From Kribbella monticola (lineage in GTDB: Bacteria; Actinomycetota; Actinomycetes; Propionibacteriales; Kribbellaceae), in assembly GCF_003261635.1 (NCBI RefSeq), contig NZ_QFXK01000039.1, positions 496,001 to 560,000 of the forward strand: a stretch of 64,000 nt of DNA. The letters run 5' to 3'. The translations under genes and the position numbers were made by a program. Positions 1 to 9,179 of this stretch are shown one piece after another (within the stretch, counting starts at the first letter, position 1; every line of letters begins with the position of its first letter). The notes below the pieces were generated by a model. The model did not search any database. It saw only the letters and a program-made list of their open reading frames with translations, and was not told the origin of the DNA.

Positions 1-49
1 ATACCACCGAGTGATCAGCAGGTGAACTCCACGCACGGACATGAGGAAG

Positions 50-260
50 CCCTCGGACCCGGGGGTGGGGTCCGAGGGCTCAACCGAAGGCATCCTGGGG
101 GGGTGGACCGCCTTCGGTCCTCCGGAGGTGTCGCGGGGGGCGACGACCTCCGGTCTGCCGGAGGTCGTCCTGGGGGGGTGGACTCGCTCCGGTCTTTCGG
201 CGGCGCCTTGGGGAGGGCGCCCCGGCCCGGACGCACCTGGGGGGATGTGGCGCGTCCGGG
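50..260. repeat. G-rich tandem hairpin array downstream of hspR
   Basis: This non-coding stretch just beyond the 3' end of hspR is a string of perfect short stems: 50-60 with 68-78 (11 bp), 83-91 with 110-118 (9 bp), 145-153 with 158-166 (9 bp, loop of 4), 202-207 with 216-221, and 226-234 with 252-260 (9 bp). A unit TCCTGGGGGGGTGGAC occurs at 93-108 and 168-183 (75 bp apart), and a degenerate third copy lies near 235-250. On the minus strand one open frame (15-236) reads as 12-13-residue repeats of the type PPxDRRxSxPP, but it is proline/arginine biased and has no ribosome-binding site, so I do not call it a gene. It probably works as a transcription terminator or RNA-stability region for the heat-shock operon. 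Bases 1-49 and 261-298 show nothing further. Confidence 0.6.
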
Positions 261-298
261 GAATCGGAGACCCCTTCAGAAGAAGGAGTTTCCGGCAG

Positions 299-754
299 TC
301 AGGGCCGCCCTAGTTCGAGCGGCTGGGTACGGATCCATCGGGTGCTGGTCTGCTGGCGGCCCATCGCGATCACGTCACCGGCGGGACCGGCCGAGAAGAC
401 CCTGCTGTTGGTGTGCTGGCGCGACGCCCCGACACCGCGCTGAACTTCGGCCAGCAGCTGGTTGACCCGCCTGCGCAGGCCCTCCACCTCCGACTGTAGC
501 TCGAGGATGTGCCGGATTCCCGCGAGGTTGACACCCTCCTCCTGGGACAGGTGCTGGACGTAACGCAGCTTCGCCACGTCGTACGCCGAGTAGCGCCGGC
601 CGCGGCCGGACGCCCGGCTGGGCGTGACAAGCCCCAGCCGGTCGTACTGGCGCAACGTCTGCGGGTGCATACCGGCCAGCTGGGCCGCCACCGAGATCAC
701 GTAGATCGGGGTGCGGTCGTCCCAGGTCGGCACCTGGTTGAACGGGATGCCCAT
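299..754 (-). CDS. hspR: Heat-shock repressor HspR (MerR family)
   Basis: HspR is the MerR-type repressor that shuts off the dnaK operon by binding HAIR inverted repeats, with DnaK as co-repressor. The 151-residue protein has the MerR winged helix at about residues 17-60 (VISVAAQLAGMHPQTLRQYD, then the wing ending GRGRRYS), followed by a coiled-coil dimerisation helix at about 75-110 (ILELQSEVEGLRRRVNQLL). It is the last gene of the operon. Its ATG shares one base with the dnaJ stop codon (TGATG), so translation is coupled. Order and size match the Streptomyces dnaK-grpE-dnaJ-hspR operon. The HAIR sites upstream of dnaK are the expected targets. Confidence 0.95.
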   Translation of the reverse strand: MGIPFNQVPTWDDRTPIYVISVAAQLAGMHPQTLRQYDRLGLVTPSRASGRGRRYSAYDVAKLRYVQHLSQEEGVNLAGIRHILELQSEVEGLRRRVNQLLAEVQRGVGASRQHTNSRVFSAGPAGDVIAMGRQQTSTRWIRTQPLELGRP

Positions 755-1932
755 CAGGAACTCCCGAACAACCCGGCGCGCAGGTCGGGCTGGGCCGAGG
801 CCGTGTTGAACTCCTGCAGCTTGGTCCGCTGCTCGTCGGTCAACTCGTGCGGGACCTGCACCTCGATGGTGAGCAGCAGGTCGCCCTTGGTGCCGTCCCG
901 CCGCACCGATCCCTTGCCCCGAACGCGCAGCTTGCTGCCGTTCGCAGTACCGGCGGGGATCCGCACGGTGACGGGAAGCCCGTCCAGGGTCGGCACCTTG
1001 ATCTCGGCACCCAGCGCGGCCTCGGTGAAGCTCACCGGCACGGTCAGCGTCAGGTGCTCGCCCTGCCGGCCGAAGATCCGGTGCGGCTTCACGTGCACGC
1101 TGACGTAGAGGTCGCCCGCGGGGCCACCCCGCTCGCCGGCCGCGCCCTTGCCCTTCAGCCGGATCCGCTGGTTGTCCTGCACACCCGCGGGAATCCGGAC
1201 CTGCATGGTCTTGCTCGACTGGCCGCGGCCGGAACCGTGGCAGGTCTCACAAGGCTGGTCCACGACCAGGCCGCGCCCCTTGCACTCGGTGCACGGCTCG
1301 GTCATCGCGAAGACACCGCCCTGGACCGAGGTCTGCATTCCCGTGCCTTCGCACTTCAGGCAGACCTTCGGCACAGTCCCGTACTTCGCGCCGGTGCCGC
1401 GGCACGTCTTGCAGGGTTCGTCGCTGGTCATCCGGAGCGCGACGGTGACACCGTTGACGGCCTCGGCGAACTCGATCGTCGCCTCGGTCTCGATGTCGGC
1501 GCCGCGCCGCGGCCGGGCCGTCGACGTGGTGGTCGTGGTCCGGCCGGCCCCGCCGCCGAACATGCCGCCCAGGATGTCGCCGAGGCCGCCGCCACCGGTC
1601 GAGCCCGACCGGTTGAACAGGTCGCCGACATCGAAGCCGAAACCACCCTGCCCGCCGGCCGTGCCGCCGCTGCCCGGCATCCGGAAGCCGCCGCTCCCGA
1701 ACAGCCGGCGCGCCTCGTCGTACTCCTTGCGCTTCTTGGCGTCCCCGACGACGTCGTACGCCTCCGAGACCTCCTTGAACTTGGCCTCCGCCGACGCGTC
1801 CCCGGCGTTGGAGTCCGGGTGGTACTTGCGCGCCAGCTTGCGATAGGCCTTCTTGATCTCGTCCGGCTCCGCGGTCTTGGAGACGCCGAGAACCTTGTAG
1901 AAGTCCTTCTCCAACCAGTCTTTCGTACTCAT
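754..1932 (-). CDS. dnaJ: Co-chaperone DnaJ (Hsp40, type I)
   Basis: DnaJ delivers unfolded clients to DnaK and stimulates its ATPase. The 392-residue protein has an N-terminal J domain (about residues 10-75) with the HPD tripeptide in YHPDSN and a Gly/Phe-rich linker. Four CxxCxGxG zinc-finger motifs follow ([32 protein letters not shown]), then the C-terminal client-binding domains, so it is a complete type I DnaJ. Within the dnaK-grpE-dnaJ-hspR operon it follows grpE after 27 nt and overlaps hspR by one base. The N-terminus [17 protein letters not shown] is typical of actinobacterial DnaJ1, the copy encoded beside dnaK. Confidence 0.97.
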   Translation of the reverse strand: MSTKDWLEKDFYKVLGVSKTAEPDEIKKAYRKLARKYHPDSNAGDASAEAKFKEVSEAYDVVGDAKKRKEYDEARRLFGSGGFRMPGSGGTAGGQGGFGFDVGDLFNRSGSTGGGGLGDILGGMFGGGAGRTTTTTSTARPRRGADIETEATIEFAEAVNGVTVALRMTSDEPCKTCRGTGAKYGTVPKVCLKCEGTGMQTSVQGGVFAMTEPCTECKGRGLVVDQPCETCHGSGRGQSSKTMQVRIPAGVQDNQRIRLKGKGAAGERGGPAGDLYVSVHVKPHRIFGRQGEHLTLTVPVSFTEAALGAEIKVPTLDGLPVTVRIPAGTANGSKLRVRGKGSVRRDGTKGDLLLTIEVQVPHELTDEQRTKLQEFNTASAQPDLRAGLFGSS

Positions 1933-1959
1933 CGACGCCTCACCTCCTCACCGATCGGC

Positions 1960-2639
1960 TTACTCAGCGGGCTTTTCACTGTCGCCGGACTCGTCGTCGG
2001 GCTTGGTCTCCGGCAGTTGCTCGGTCGGCTCCGAGACGGCCACCCGGGCCGCCCGCAGGATCCGGTCGCCGAGGCGGTACCCCGGCTGCATCACCAGCGT
2101 CGCGGTCGGGCCGTCCACCTCGTCGGAGTAGTTGTGCAGCAGCGCCTCGTGGATCCGCGGGTCGAAGCGGTCGCCCACCTCGCCGAACTTCACCAGGCCG
2201 AGCTTCTCGGTGACCCGCTCGACCGATTCGGCCACCGCCTTGAACGCACCCTCGAGCTCACCCGCCTCGCGGGCCCGCCCGATGTCGTCCAGGGTCTGCA
2301 GCAACTCGGTCAGCACCGAACCGATGACGACCTCGCGGTTCGCCTCCCGGTCGCGGTCCACCCGGCGCTTGTAGTTCACGTACTCCGCCTGCAACCGCTG
2401 CAGGTCGGCGGTCCGTTCCGCCAGGGCCTCGGTCAGCAGAGCTTCCTGCGCCGACGGCCCGATCAGGTCCGAGGGATCCCGCGGCGGCTGCGCGCCCGGC
2501 GTACCGGGTGCGGCCGGCGGGGCACCCGCGGGAGCCTCGGCAGGCTCTCGCAGGTTCCCGGTGTCGGGGTCGATCCGGCGCTTGTCGCGGACGACGGGCT
2601 CGCCGTCACCGAACTCGCTGCCAGAAGTGGGGCGATCGG

Positions 2640-2643
<4 letters not shown>
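1960..2643 (-). CDS. grpE: Nucleotide exchange factor GrpE
   Basis: GrpE releases ADP from DnaK. The 227-residue protein has a long polar, Pro/Ala-rich N-terminal arm (to about residue 65) and the coiled-coil dimerisation helix ([20 protein letters not shown]). The conserved GrpE core runs through [26 protein letters not shown] and the C-terminal beta domain with [17 protein letters not shown]. The start is a GTG at 2643 that overlaps the dnaK stop codon (GTGA), implying coupled translation. The acidic C-terminal tail is common in actinobacterial GrpE. Confidence 0.96.
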
Positions 2644-4508
<1,865 letters not shown>

Positions 4509-4526
4509 GTGCGTTACCTCCACGAA

Positions 4527-4547
4527 GTTGAGTGATGCAGACTCAAT
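4527..4547. promoter_or_regulatory. HAIR operator 1 (HspR site), proximal
   Basis: TTGAGT at 4528-4533, seven bases, then ACTCAA at 4541-4546: the N7 spacing and half-sites match the HspR-associated inverted repeat CTTGAGT-N7-ACTCAAG except for the outermost base on each side. It lies about 20 nt upstream of the dnaK start codon and overlaps the likely -10 and transcription start. Confidence 0.9.
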
Positions 4548-4574
4548 GTTGCCTCGCCGGGGGTCCGGATTCAA
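4546..4574 (-). promoter_or_regulatory. Probable dnaK operon promoter
   Basis: On the minus strand TTGAAT (4574-4569) and CAACAT (4551-4546) are separated by 17 nt, a reasonable sigma-A-like -35/-10 pair lying between the two HAIR sites. The -10 abuts the proximal HAIR, so HspR bound there would block RNA polymerase. Assigned from sequence only; the -10 is a weak match. Confidence 0.45.
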
Positions 4575-4600
4575 ATCGGACCGGCGGCCGGATCAGCAGA

Positions 4601-4621
4601 CTTGAGTTCACCTGGCTCAAC
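4601..4621. promoter_or_regulatory. HAIR operator 2 (HspR site), distal
   Basis: CTTGAGT at 4601-4607, seven bases, then GCTCAAC at 4615-4621. The left half is a perfect HAIR half-site; the right half keeps CTCAA but differs at both outer bases. It lies 54 bp (centre to centre 74 bp) upstream of HAIR 1, a two-site arrangement known for actinobacterial dnaK operons. Confidence 0.8.
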
Positions 4622-4747
4622 ATTGCCGCACCCCGGGGTCATTCCCAACCCCGGGACCGGATTTTCGGGGCCGGATCGGGGAAGAGCCTGGTCAAGCCCT
4701 CACCACACCCCTGCCGCGGAAGGCACCCCGCGTGGGAGGGTGTGAGG

Positions 4748-5233
4748 GTGAAACTCCGCCCCATGACCTCTGCCGACGAGCCGGCCGTGCTCGCGCTGAA
4801 CGCAGCCGCGGTCGAGCAGACGGACCCGCTAGGCCCCGACCGGCTGGACTGGCTCCGGCTGATCGCCGCCCATGCCGCCGTGGTGGAGATCGAGGACGAG
4901 GTCGCCGCCTTCGTGCTCACCTTCGCCCCCGGCTCCGCCCACGACAGCCTCGACTTCCAGTGGTTCAACGCGACGTACGCCGACCGCTTTCTGCACCTGG
5001 ACCGGATCGTGGTCGCCGAGAAGCATCGCCGCCAGGGCATCGCCACCAGCGTCTACCGGGCCGTCGAACGCGCGGCCAAGCCCTTCGACCGGCTGGTCGC
5101 CCGGGTCCAGTCCGACCCACCCGACGAGGCCTCACTCGCCTTCCACGCGGCCCGCGGCTTCGTCGAGGTCGGCAAACTCCGCCGCCCCAACCACACCACC
5201 AGCGCCATGCTCTCCAAGGAACTCACCGACTAG
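4748..5233 (+). CDS. GNAT-family N-acetyltransferase
   Basis: This 161-residue single-domain GNAT protein carries the motif-A acetyl-CoA pyrophosphate loop in VVAEKHRRQGIATSVYRAV (R/Q-x-x-G-x-A). A C-terminal ARGFVEVGKL strand is typical of the fold, and the N-terminus VKLRPMTSADEPAVLALN is the usual GNAT start. The substrate cannot be told. The frame is open upstream as far as 4532 through the HspR operators, but GGGAGGG at 4734-4740 is properly spaced (about 8 nt) only for the GTG at 4748. It is transcribed divergently from dnaK and shares that 239-bp intergenic region, so the distal HAIR could affect it too (inference). Confidence 0.85.
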   Translation: MKLRPMTSADEPAVLALNAAAVEQTDPLGPDRLDWLRLIAAHAAVVEIEDEVAAFVLTFAPGSAHDSLDFQWFNATYADRFLHLDRIVVAEKHRRQGIATSVYRAVERAAKPFDRLVARVQSDPPDEASLAFHAARGFVEVGKLRRPNHTTSAMLSKELTD

Positions 5234-5255
5234 CGCTCTTGCGGCAGTTGACCGC

Positions 5256-5822
5256 CTAGAGATTCCGTACGTCGAGCAGGGCGCGTAGCGGTAGTTCGTG
5301 CCGGAAGCGGGCGTTGTCGAGCGCGTCGACGATGCAAGCGGCACCGATCCACTGAGCGCCGCAGTCCTCGATCAACGCTCGAACCACGCGAGCCGTCTCG
5401 CCGGTGGCGGCCCAGTCGTCGACCATCAGCACCCGGTCGCCGGCCTTGATCAGGTTGCGGCGGAATCCGAACACCACATGCCGGTCCTGGTAATCCGGCC
5501 CGGTCGTTCGCAGTACCCAGCGATCGCTGTCGGTCGACTGTCCCGCGTTCTTGCGGACCTCCACGAACCCGACTCCCAGCGCGGCCGCGGTCAAGGCCCC
5601 GACCAGCGCGCCGCGAGAGACCGGCCCGACGACGACGGTGGGACGTACGTCGTACAGGCCGCCGAGGGCGGGGCCGAGTTCGCGGATCAGGTCGGCGTCG
5701 CGCCACCAGCCGGTGAGGTTGGCGTAGCCGGAGTACGCGCCGCGGTCCCAGGTCCAGTTGAAGGCAGCCACCAGCCGCCGGCGGAAATCTCCGTCGACTC
5801 TCGCGACCGCGGTCCTGGACAT
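5256..5822 (-). CDS. Phosphoribosyltransferase-family protein
   Basis: This 188-residue type I phosphoribosyltransferase has the PRPP-binding signature VLMVDDWAATGETARVV at about residues 128-144, preceded by the hood and beta strands TVVVGPVSRGALVGALTAAALG. The layout resembles adenine phosphoribosyltransferase-like proteins, but the N-terminal extension (FNWTWDRGAYSGYANLTGWWRD) is unusual and the base specificity is unclear. It could be a salvage enzyme or a regulatory PRTase. The gene stands 22 bp convergent from the GNAT gene and 44 bp downstream of the BNR-repeat gene on the same strand, so the two may be cotranscribed. Confidence 0.8.
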   Translation of the reverse strand: MSRTAVARVDGDFRRRLVAAFNWTWDRGAYSGYANLTGWWRDADLIRELGPALGGLYDVRPTVVVGPVSRGALVGALTAAALGVGFVEVRKNAGQSTDSDRWVLRTTGPDYQDRHVVFGFRRNLIKAGDRVLMVDDWAATGETARVVRALIEDCGAQWIGAACIVDALDNARFRHELPLRALLDVRNL

Positions 5823-5866
5823 GCTTCAAGGGTGCCGAGCACGTACCCGTGGCGCATCAGGTTTTC

Positions 5867-6883
5867 TCAGTCGAGAGCGGCGCGCGGCAGGAGTTCGCCG
5901 ACGATCTCGCGGGTGAAGATGTCGTAGCTGATGATCAGCAGGCGATCGCCGGGGAGTTCGACGACGGCCGGGTTCGACTGGTCCTGGGTGTCCCGGCCGG
6001 CGTCGATCACCAGGTGCACCGGGTCCTGGTCCCACCGGCCGAGCGGGTCCTTGACGATCGTCGCGACCGTCGGCCGGCCGGGGTTGAAGCGCTTGGAGAC
6101 ATCGCCGTACGCAACCAGTACGGCGCCGTCGGACAGGGTCAGCGTGTCTGCTGAGGACGCGTGCAACCCGCACGGCTCGGGCTCGGACCAGGTCAGCCCG
6201 TTGTCGTCCGATCTGGTCAGCTCGGCCTCCTCGTCGGTCCGGAGCAGAGCCACCACCTGGCCGCCGGGCAGGAGGGTCAGCACGGGTTCGAGGTACTCGC
6301 GATCCGGGCGCCGCCCCAGCACCACCTCACTCGCCGCCGGCCAGGTGCGCCCGCCATCCGTCGACCGCACCACGCTCGCCGAGTGGCGCGCGTCGCCCGG
6401 GAACACCCCGTACACAGGTGCGAGCAGGTCCCCGCCCGGCAACTCGAGAAGCTGCCCGTGCGCCACGATGTGCCCCGCCCGGAACCCGTGCCAGACCTCC
6501 TCGGTCTCCTGCACCATCCGCGACCCGACGGCCACCGGTTCTCCCCAGGTCGCCCCGCCATCCGTCGACCGCGCGACCAGCACCCCCGGGCACACGTACG
6601 GCGGCACCGACCAGTCGATCTGGAACCAGCTCAGCAACAAATCCCCGCCCGCAAGCTCCACGAGCATCGGATCCCGGTCGTCGTACACCCCGTCCACCAC
6701 CACCCGCGGCTCCGACCACTCCACCCCGTCCACACTCTCGGCAAGCACGATCCGCCCCACACTCCGCACATGCCCACGCCCTTCCCGCCACACCACCACC
6801 ACGCGCCCGTCCCCCGTCCGCACCGCAGACGGAAAGTACGGCAACTGCCCCTGAATGCTCCGAGCGACGGTGATACGCGACAT
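5867..6883 (-). CDS. BNR/Asp-box (sialidase-fold) protein
   Basis: This 338-residue six-bladed beta-propeller of the exo-alpha-sialidase superfamily shows clear Asp boxes: STDGGATW (about residue 107), STDGGRTW (about 175) and RSDDNGLTW (about 225), plus a degenerate ESVDGVEW. There is no signal peptide, so it is probably cytoplasmic. An arginine triad typical of true sialidases cannot be assigned by eye, so the substrate is unknown; many such proteins are glycosidases or uncharacterised. The first 160 codons are strongly G-rich on the coding strand compared with the rest. Its start lies only 17 bp from the outer copy of the 19-mer repeat that borders the DUF559 gene. Confidence 0.8.
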   Translation of the reverse strand: MSRITVARSIQGQLPYFPSAVRTGDGRVVVVWREGRGHVRSVGRIVLAESVDGVEWSEPRVVVDGVYDDRDPMLVELAGGDLLLSWFQIDWSVPPYVCPGVLVARSTDGGATWGEPVAVGSRMVQETEEVWHGFRAGHIVAHGQLLELPGGDLLAPVYGVFPGDARHSASVVRSTDGGRTWPAASEVVLGRRPDREYLEPVLTLLPGGQVVALLRTDEEAELTRSDDNGLTWSEPEPCGLHASSADTLTLSDGAVLVAYGDVSKRFNPGRPTVATIVKDPLGRWDQDPVHLVIDAGRDTQDQSNPAVVELPGDRLLIISYDIFTREIVGELLPRAALD

Positions 6884-6900
6884 GCCGCCCAGTTAACCGG

Positions 6901-6995
6901 ACTGCCAACACTGATCAACGTCTTCCGCGCTCCTGACTGCACGCTCAGGCTGGCCGCTGCGGGCGGCTCGAGGAGAGTTGGTCAGTGTTGGCGGT
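6901..6995. repeat. Inverted 19-mer pair, left border of the DUF559 gene
   Basis: ACTGCCAACACTGATCAAC at 6901-6919 and, in inverse orientation, GTTGGTCAGTGTTGGCGGT at 6977-6995. The consensus of all four copies in the window is ACYGCCAACACTGAYCAAC. The pair spans 95 bp, can fold into a long stem, and sits between the divergent sialidase-fold gene and DUF559 gene, where a terminator is not expected. The second pair is at 7887-7982. Confidence 0.9.
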
Positions 6996-7050
6996 CCGCA
7001 CCTGTGGACAACCCCGGTCGGACCGGCTGTGATTGGGCCACGATGTGAGG

Positions 7051-7926
7051 ATGGGAGACGTTGTCGATGTGCTCGGCCGACGTGGCGGAAGTGCAACCTT
7101 CGGCGACCTTCGCGCCCTCGTCTCTGCCCACGAGATCAGGAAGGCCCTGGCAGAAGGCTCGATCCAGCGAGTAGCGAAGGGGGTTTACGCACTCCCGAAG
7201 GCGCCCTCTGCGCTGACCGCCGCTCGCAGCCACGGCGGGGTCGTGTCCTATCTCAGCGCCGCGGAGTACTGGGGGATGGATGTAGTCACCCGACCGAGTT
7301 TGCCGCACGTCACTTTGGCACCGAAGAAGGTGCGCCGGCGAACAGGCCGGCCCTGTGTAATGCATTGGGCCGAGGTGGCCGTCGACGGTGAGGTGACGAC
7401 GCCGATCCAGACCGTCCTCGACTGCCTGCGGAGCCTGCCACTCGCGGAGGGACTCGCTGTCGCGGATTCGGCTCTGCACCAGCGGCTGGTGGACCACGAC
7501 GATCTGCTGGCAGCGGCCGGCAAGCGTCGCGGGCCTCACCGACGCCGCCTGAAGGAGTTGGTGTTGCTGGCGGACGGACGATCCGAATCGGTGCTGGAGT
7601 CGGCGCTGCGAGCCATTCTGATCGAAGCTGGTATCGACGGATTCGTCCCTCAGTGGGTGGTTCGGGATGCGAGCTTTTCCGGTCGCCTCGATCTCGGCCA
7701 TCCAGGTCTGCGTATCGCGCTGGAGGCAGACGGATTCGAACACCATGGCACTCGACAGGCGCTGGTCAAAGACTGCCGCCGACACGTCGCCCTGAGCGTT
7801 CGTGGCTGGAGGCTGTTGCGGTTCAGCTGGGAGGACATCATGTACGACCCAGAGTGGGTGGTGGAGGCGGTGACCAAGGCGATGGGACTGCCAACACTGA
7901 CCAACCAGTTCCTCCAAGTCGCCTGA
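7051..7926 (+). CDS. AbiEi-like winged-helix / DUF559 (Vsr-like nuclease fold) protein
   Basis: The 291-residue two-domain protein has an N-terminal winged helix of the AbiEi antitoxin type (VLGRRGGSATFGDLRALVS, then GVYALPKAP at about residues 2-60). Its C-terminal DUF559 domain (about 175-285) is a member of the PD-(D/E)xK/very-short-patch-repair superfamily: SVLESALRAILIEAG, then GRLDLGHPGLRIALEADGFEHH, where Glu and Asp are candidate metal ligands, and GWRLLRFSWEDI. Such solitary genes are frequent in actinomycetes and no function has been shown that I know of; automatic annotation as antitoxin is unproven. A TTG at 7033 is an alternative start, but ATG 7051 follows TGTGAGG and gives the usual N-terminus. 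The last 13 codons lie inside the right-hand inverted pair. Codon choice is less GC-biased than in its neighbours, consistent with acquisition. Confidence 0.8.
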   Translation: MGDVVDVLGRRGGSATFGDLRALVSAHEIRKALAEGSIQRVAKGVYALPKAPSALTAARSHGGVVSYLSAAEYWGMDVVTRPSLPHVTLAPKKVRRRTGRPCVMHWAEVAVDGEVTTPIQTVLDCLRSLPLAEGLAVADSALHQRLVDHDDLLAAAGKRRGPHRRRLKELVLLADGRSESVLESALRAILIEAGIDGFVPQWVVRDASFSGRLDLGHPGLRIALEADGFEHHGTRQALVKDCRRHVALSVRGWRLLRFSWEDIMYDPEWVVEAVTKAMGLPTLTNQFLQVA

Positions 7927-7982
7927 CCATGTCAGTGAGCGTGGCGACTGCTCCGGTCTGCGGGTTGATCAGTGTTGGCGGT
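7887..7982. repeat. Inverted 19-mer pair, right border of the DUF559 gene
   Basis: ACTGCCAACACTGACCAAC at 7887-7905 and its inverse GTTGATCAGTGTTGGCGGT at 7964-7982 span 96 bp, the same size as the left pair. The inner sequence differs but forms its own stem (AGTCGCC 7917-7923 with GGCGACT 7943-7949). The pair covers the end of the DUF559 gene and stops one base before the hutI stop codon (7983-7985). Here it may serve as a bidirectional terminator. Confidence 0.9.
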
Positions 7983-9179
7983 TCAGACCGGCCGGCCGTT
8001 GAGGAAGGTTTGGGCTATCAGGGGGACGCCGGGGCGGTAGGCGAGGTGGAGGTAGGTAGGGGCGTCGAGGACTGCAAGGTTGGCGGGGGTGCCGGCGGTG
8101 ATCTGGCCGAGGTCGGGGCGTTGGAGGGAGGCGGCGCCGCCGGCGGTGGCGGACCAGAGGGCTTCGGCGGGGGTCATGTGCATCTCGCGGACGGCGAGGG
8201 CGATGCAGAGCGGTATCGACGACGAGTAGCAGGAGCCGGGGTTGCAGTCGCTCGCGAGGGCGATGGTGACGCCGGCAGCGAGAAGGCGCCGGGCGTCCGG
8301 GTACGGCGAACGCGTGGAGAACTCGACAGCCGGCAGCAATCCTGCGACCACCCCGGTCGAAGCGAGCGCGTCCACGTCGGCGTCGGACAGGTGCGTGCAA
8401 TGGTCGGCTGCGGCCGCGCCGAGCTCACAGGCAAGCTGTACGCCGGGGCCGAGGCCGAGCTGGTTCGCGTGGACCCGCAGCCCGAGCCCCTTCTTCGCAC
8501 CGGCGGTCAGGATCGCCCGGGCCTGATCCGCGTCGAACGCACCCTTCTCGACGAAGACGTCCACCCACTTCGCATGAGCAGCCGCCGACTCGAGCATCGG
8601 CCCGGTCACCAGCGACACGTAGCCCGCCGGGTCGTCCGCGTACTCCGGCGGCACCACATGCGCCCCGAGGTAGGTCGTCTCGTCGGTGAACTCCGCCGCG
8701 ATCGCCAGGCCACGCGCCTCGTCCGCGACCGTCAGCCCGTATCCCGACTTGATCTCCACCGTCGTCGTACCCTGCCGGCGCATCTCGGTCACCAGCCGGG
8801 CGACGTTCGCGGTGAGCTGCTCGTCAGTCGCGGCTCGTGTCGCGGCCACCGTCGTACGGATGCCGCCTGCGCTGTACGGCGTACCGGTCATCCGGGCGGC
8901 GAACTCCTCCGCCCGGTCGCCCGCGAAGACCAAGTGCGAATGGGAATCCACGAAGCCCGGGATCACCGCGCGCCCACCCAGATCCAACGAACTGTCCGCC
9001 GCCGGGGCATCCACTCGCCGCCCGACCCAGGCGAACTTGCCGCCTTCGATCACGATCGCCGCGTCCGTCACCTCACCGAGCGCGGCGACTCCGTCCGGGC
9101 GCGCGCCGCCGGAGACCGCGCCGCGCGAGGGGTCGTTGGTGACCAGCGACCCGATCCCGGTCAGCAACACCGACGTCAC
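7983..9179 (-). CDS. hutI: Imidazolonepropionase HutI
   Basis: HutI hydrolyses 4-imidazolone-5-propionate to N-formimidoyl-L-glutamate, step 3 of histidine degradation. The 398-residue metal-dependent amidohydrolase has the metal-binding motif [18 protein letters not shown] (about residues 76-93), VEIKSGYGL and the C-terminal [14 protein letters not shown] region, all typical of HutI. The GTG start at 9179 overlaps the hutF stop (GTGA). It is the promoter-distal gene of the hut run. The last 60 or so codons are strikingly C-rich on the coding strand. Confidence 0.95.
   Translation of the reverse strand: MTSVLLTGIGSLVTNDPSRGAVSGGARPDGVAALGEVTDAAIVIEGGKFAWVGRRVDAPAADSSLDLGGRAVIPGFVDSHSHLVFAGDRAEEFAARMTGTPYSAGGIRTTVAATRAATDEQLTANVARLVTEMRRQGTTTVEIKSGYGLTVADEARGLAIAAEFTDETTYLGAHVVPPEYADDPAGYVSLVTGPMLESAAAHAKWVDVFVEKGAFDADQARAILTAGAKKGLGLRVHANQLGLGPGVQLACELGAAAADHCTHLSDADVDALASTGVVAGLLPAVEFSTRSPYPDARRLLAAGVTIALASDCNPGSCYSSSIPLCIALAVREMHMTPAEALWSATAGGAASLQRPDLGQITAGTPANLAVLDAPTYLHLAYRPGVPLIAQTFLNGRPV

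Noticed and set aside
15-236. Proline/arginine-rich 73-residue minus-strand ORF with repeated DRRSS-type units
   Set aside because: Explained by the tandem hairpin DNA repeats; no ribosome-binding site and biased composition.
6901-7982. Repeat pairs as integron attC sites
   Set aside because: The length (95 bp), inverted core boxes and position after a gene resemble attC, but the outer boxes read GTTGGCG and (C)YGCCAAC rather than GTTRRRY/RYYYAAC, a pair also precedes the gene, and no integrase is visible.
6896-7991. ACCGG at both ends of the DUF559 block as a target-site duplication
   Set aside because: Only five bases, not directly abutting the right repeat, and a common word in this GC-rich sequence.
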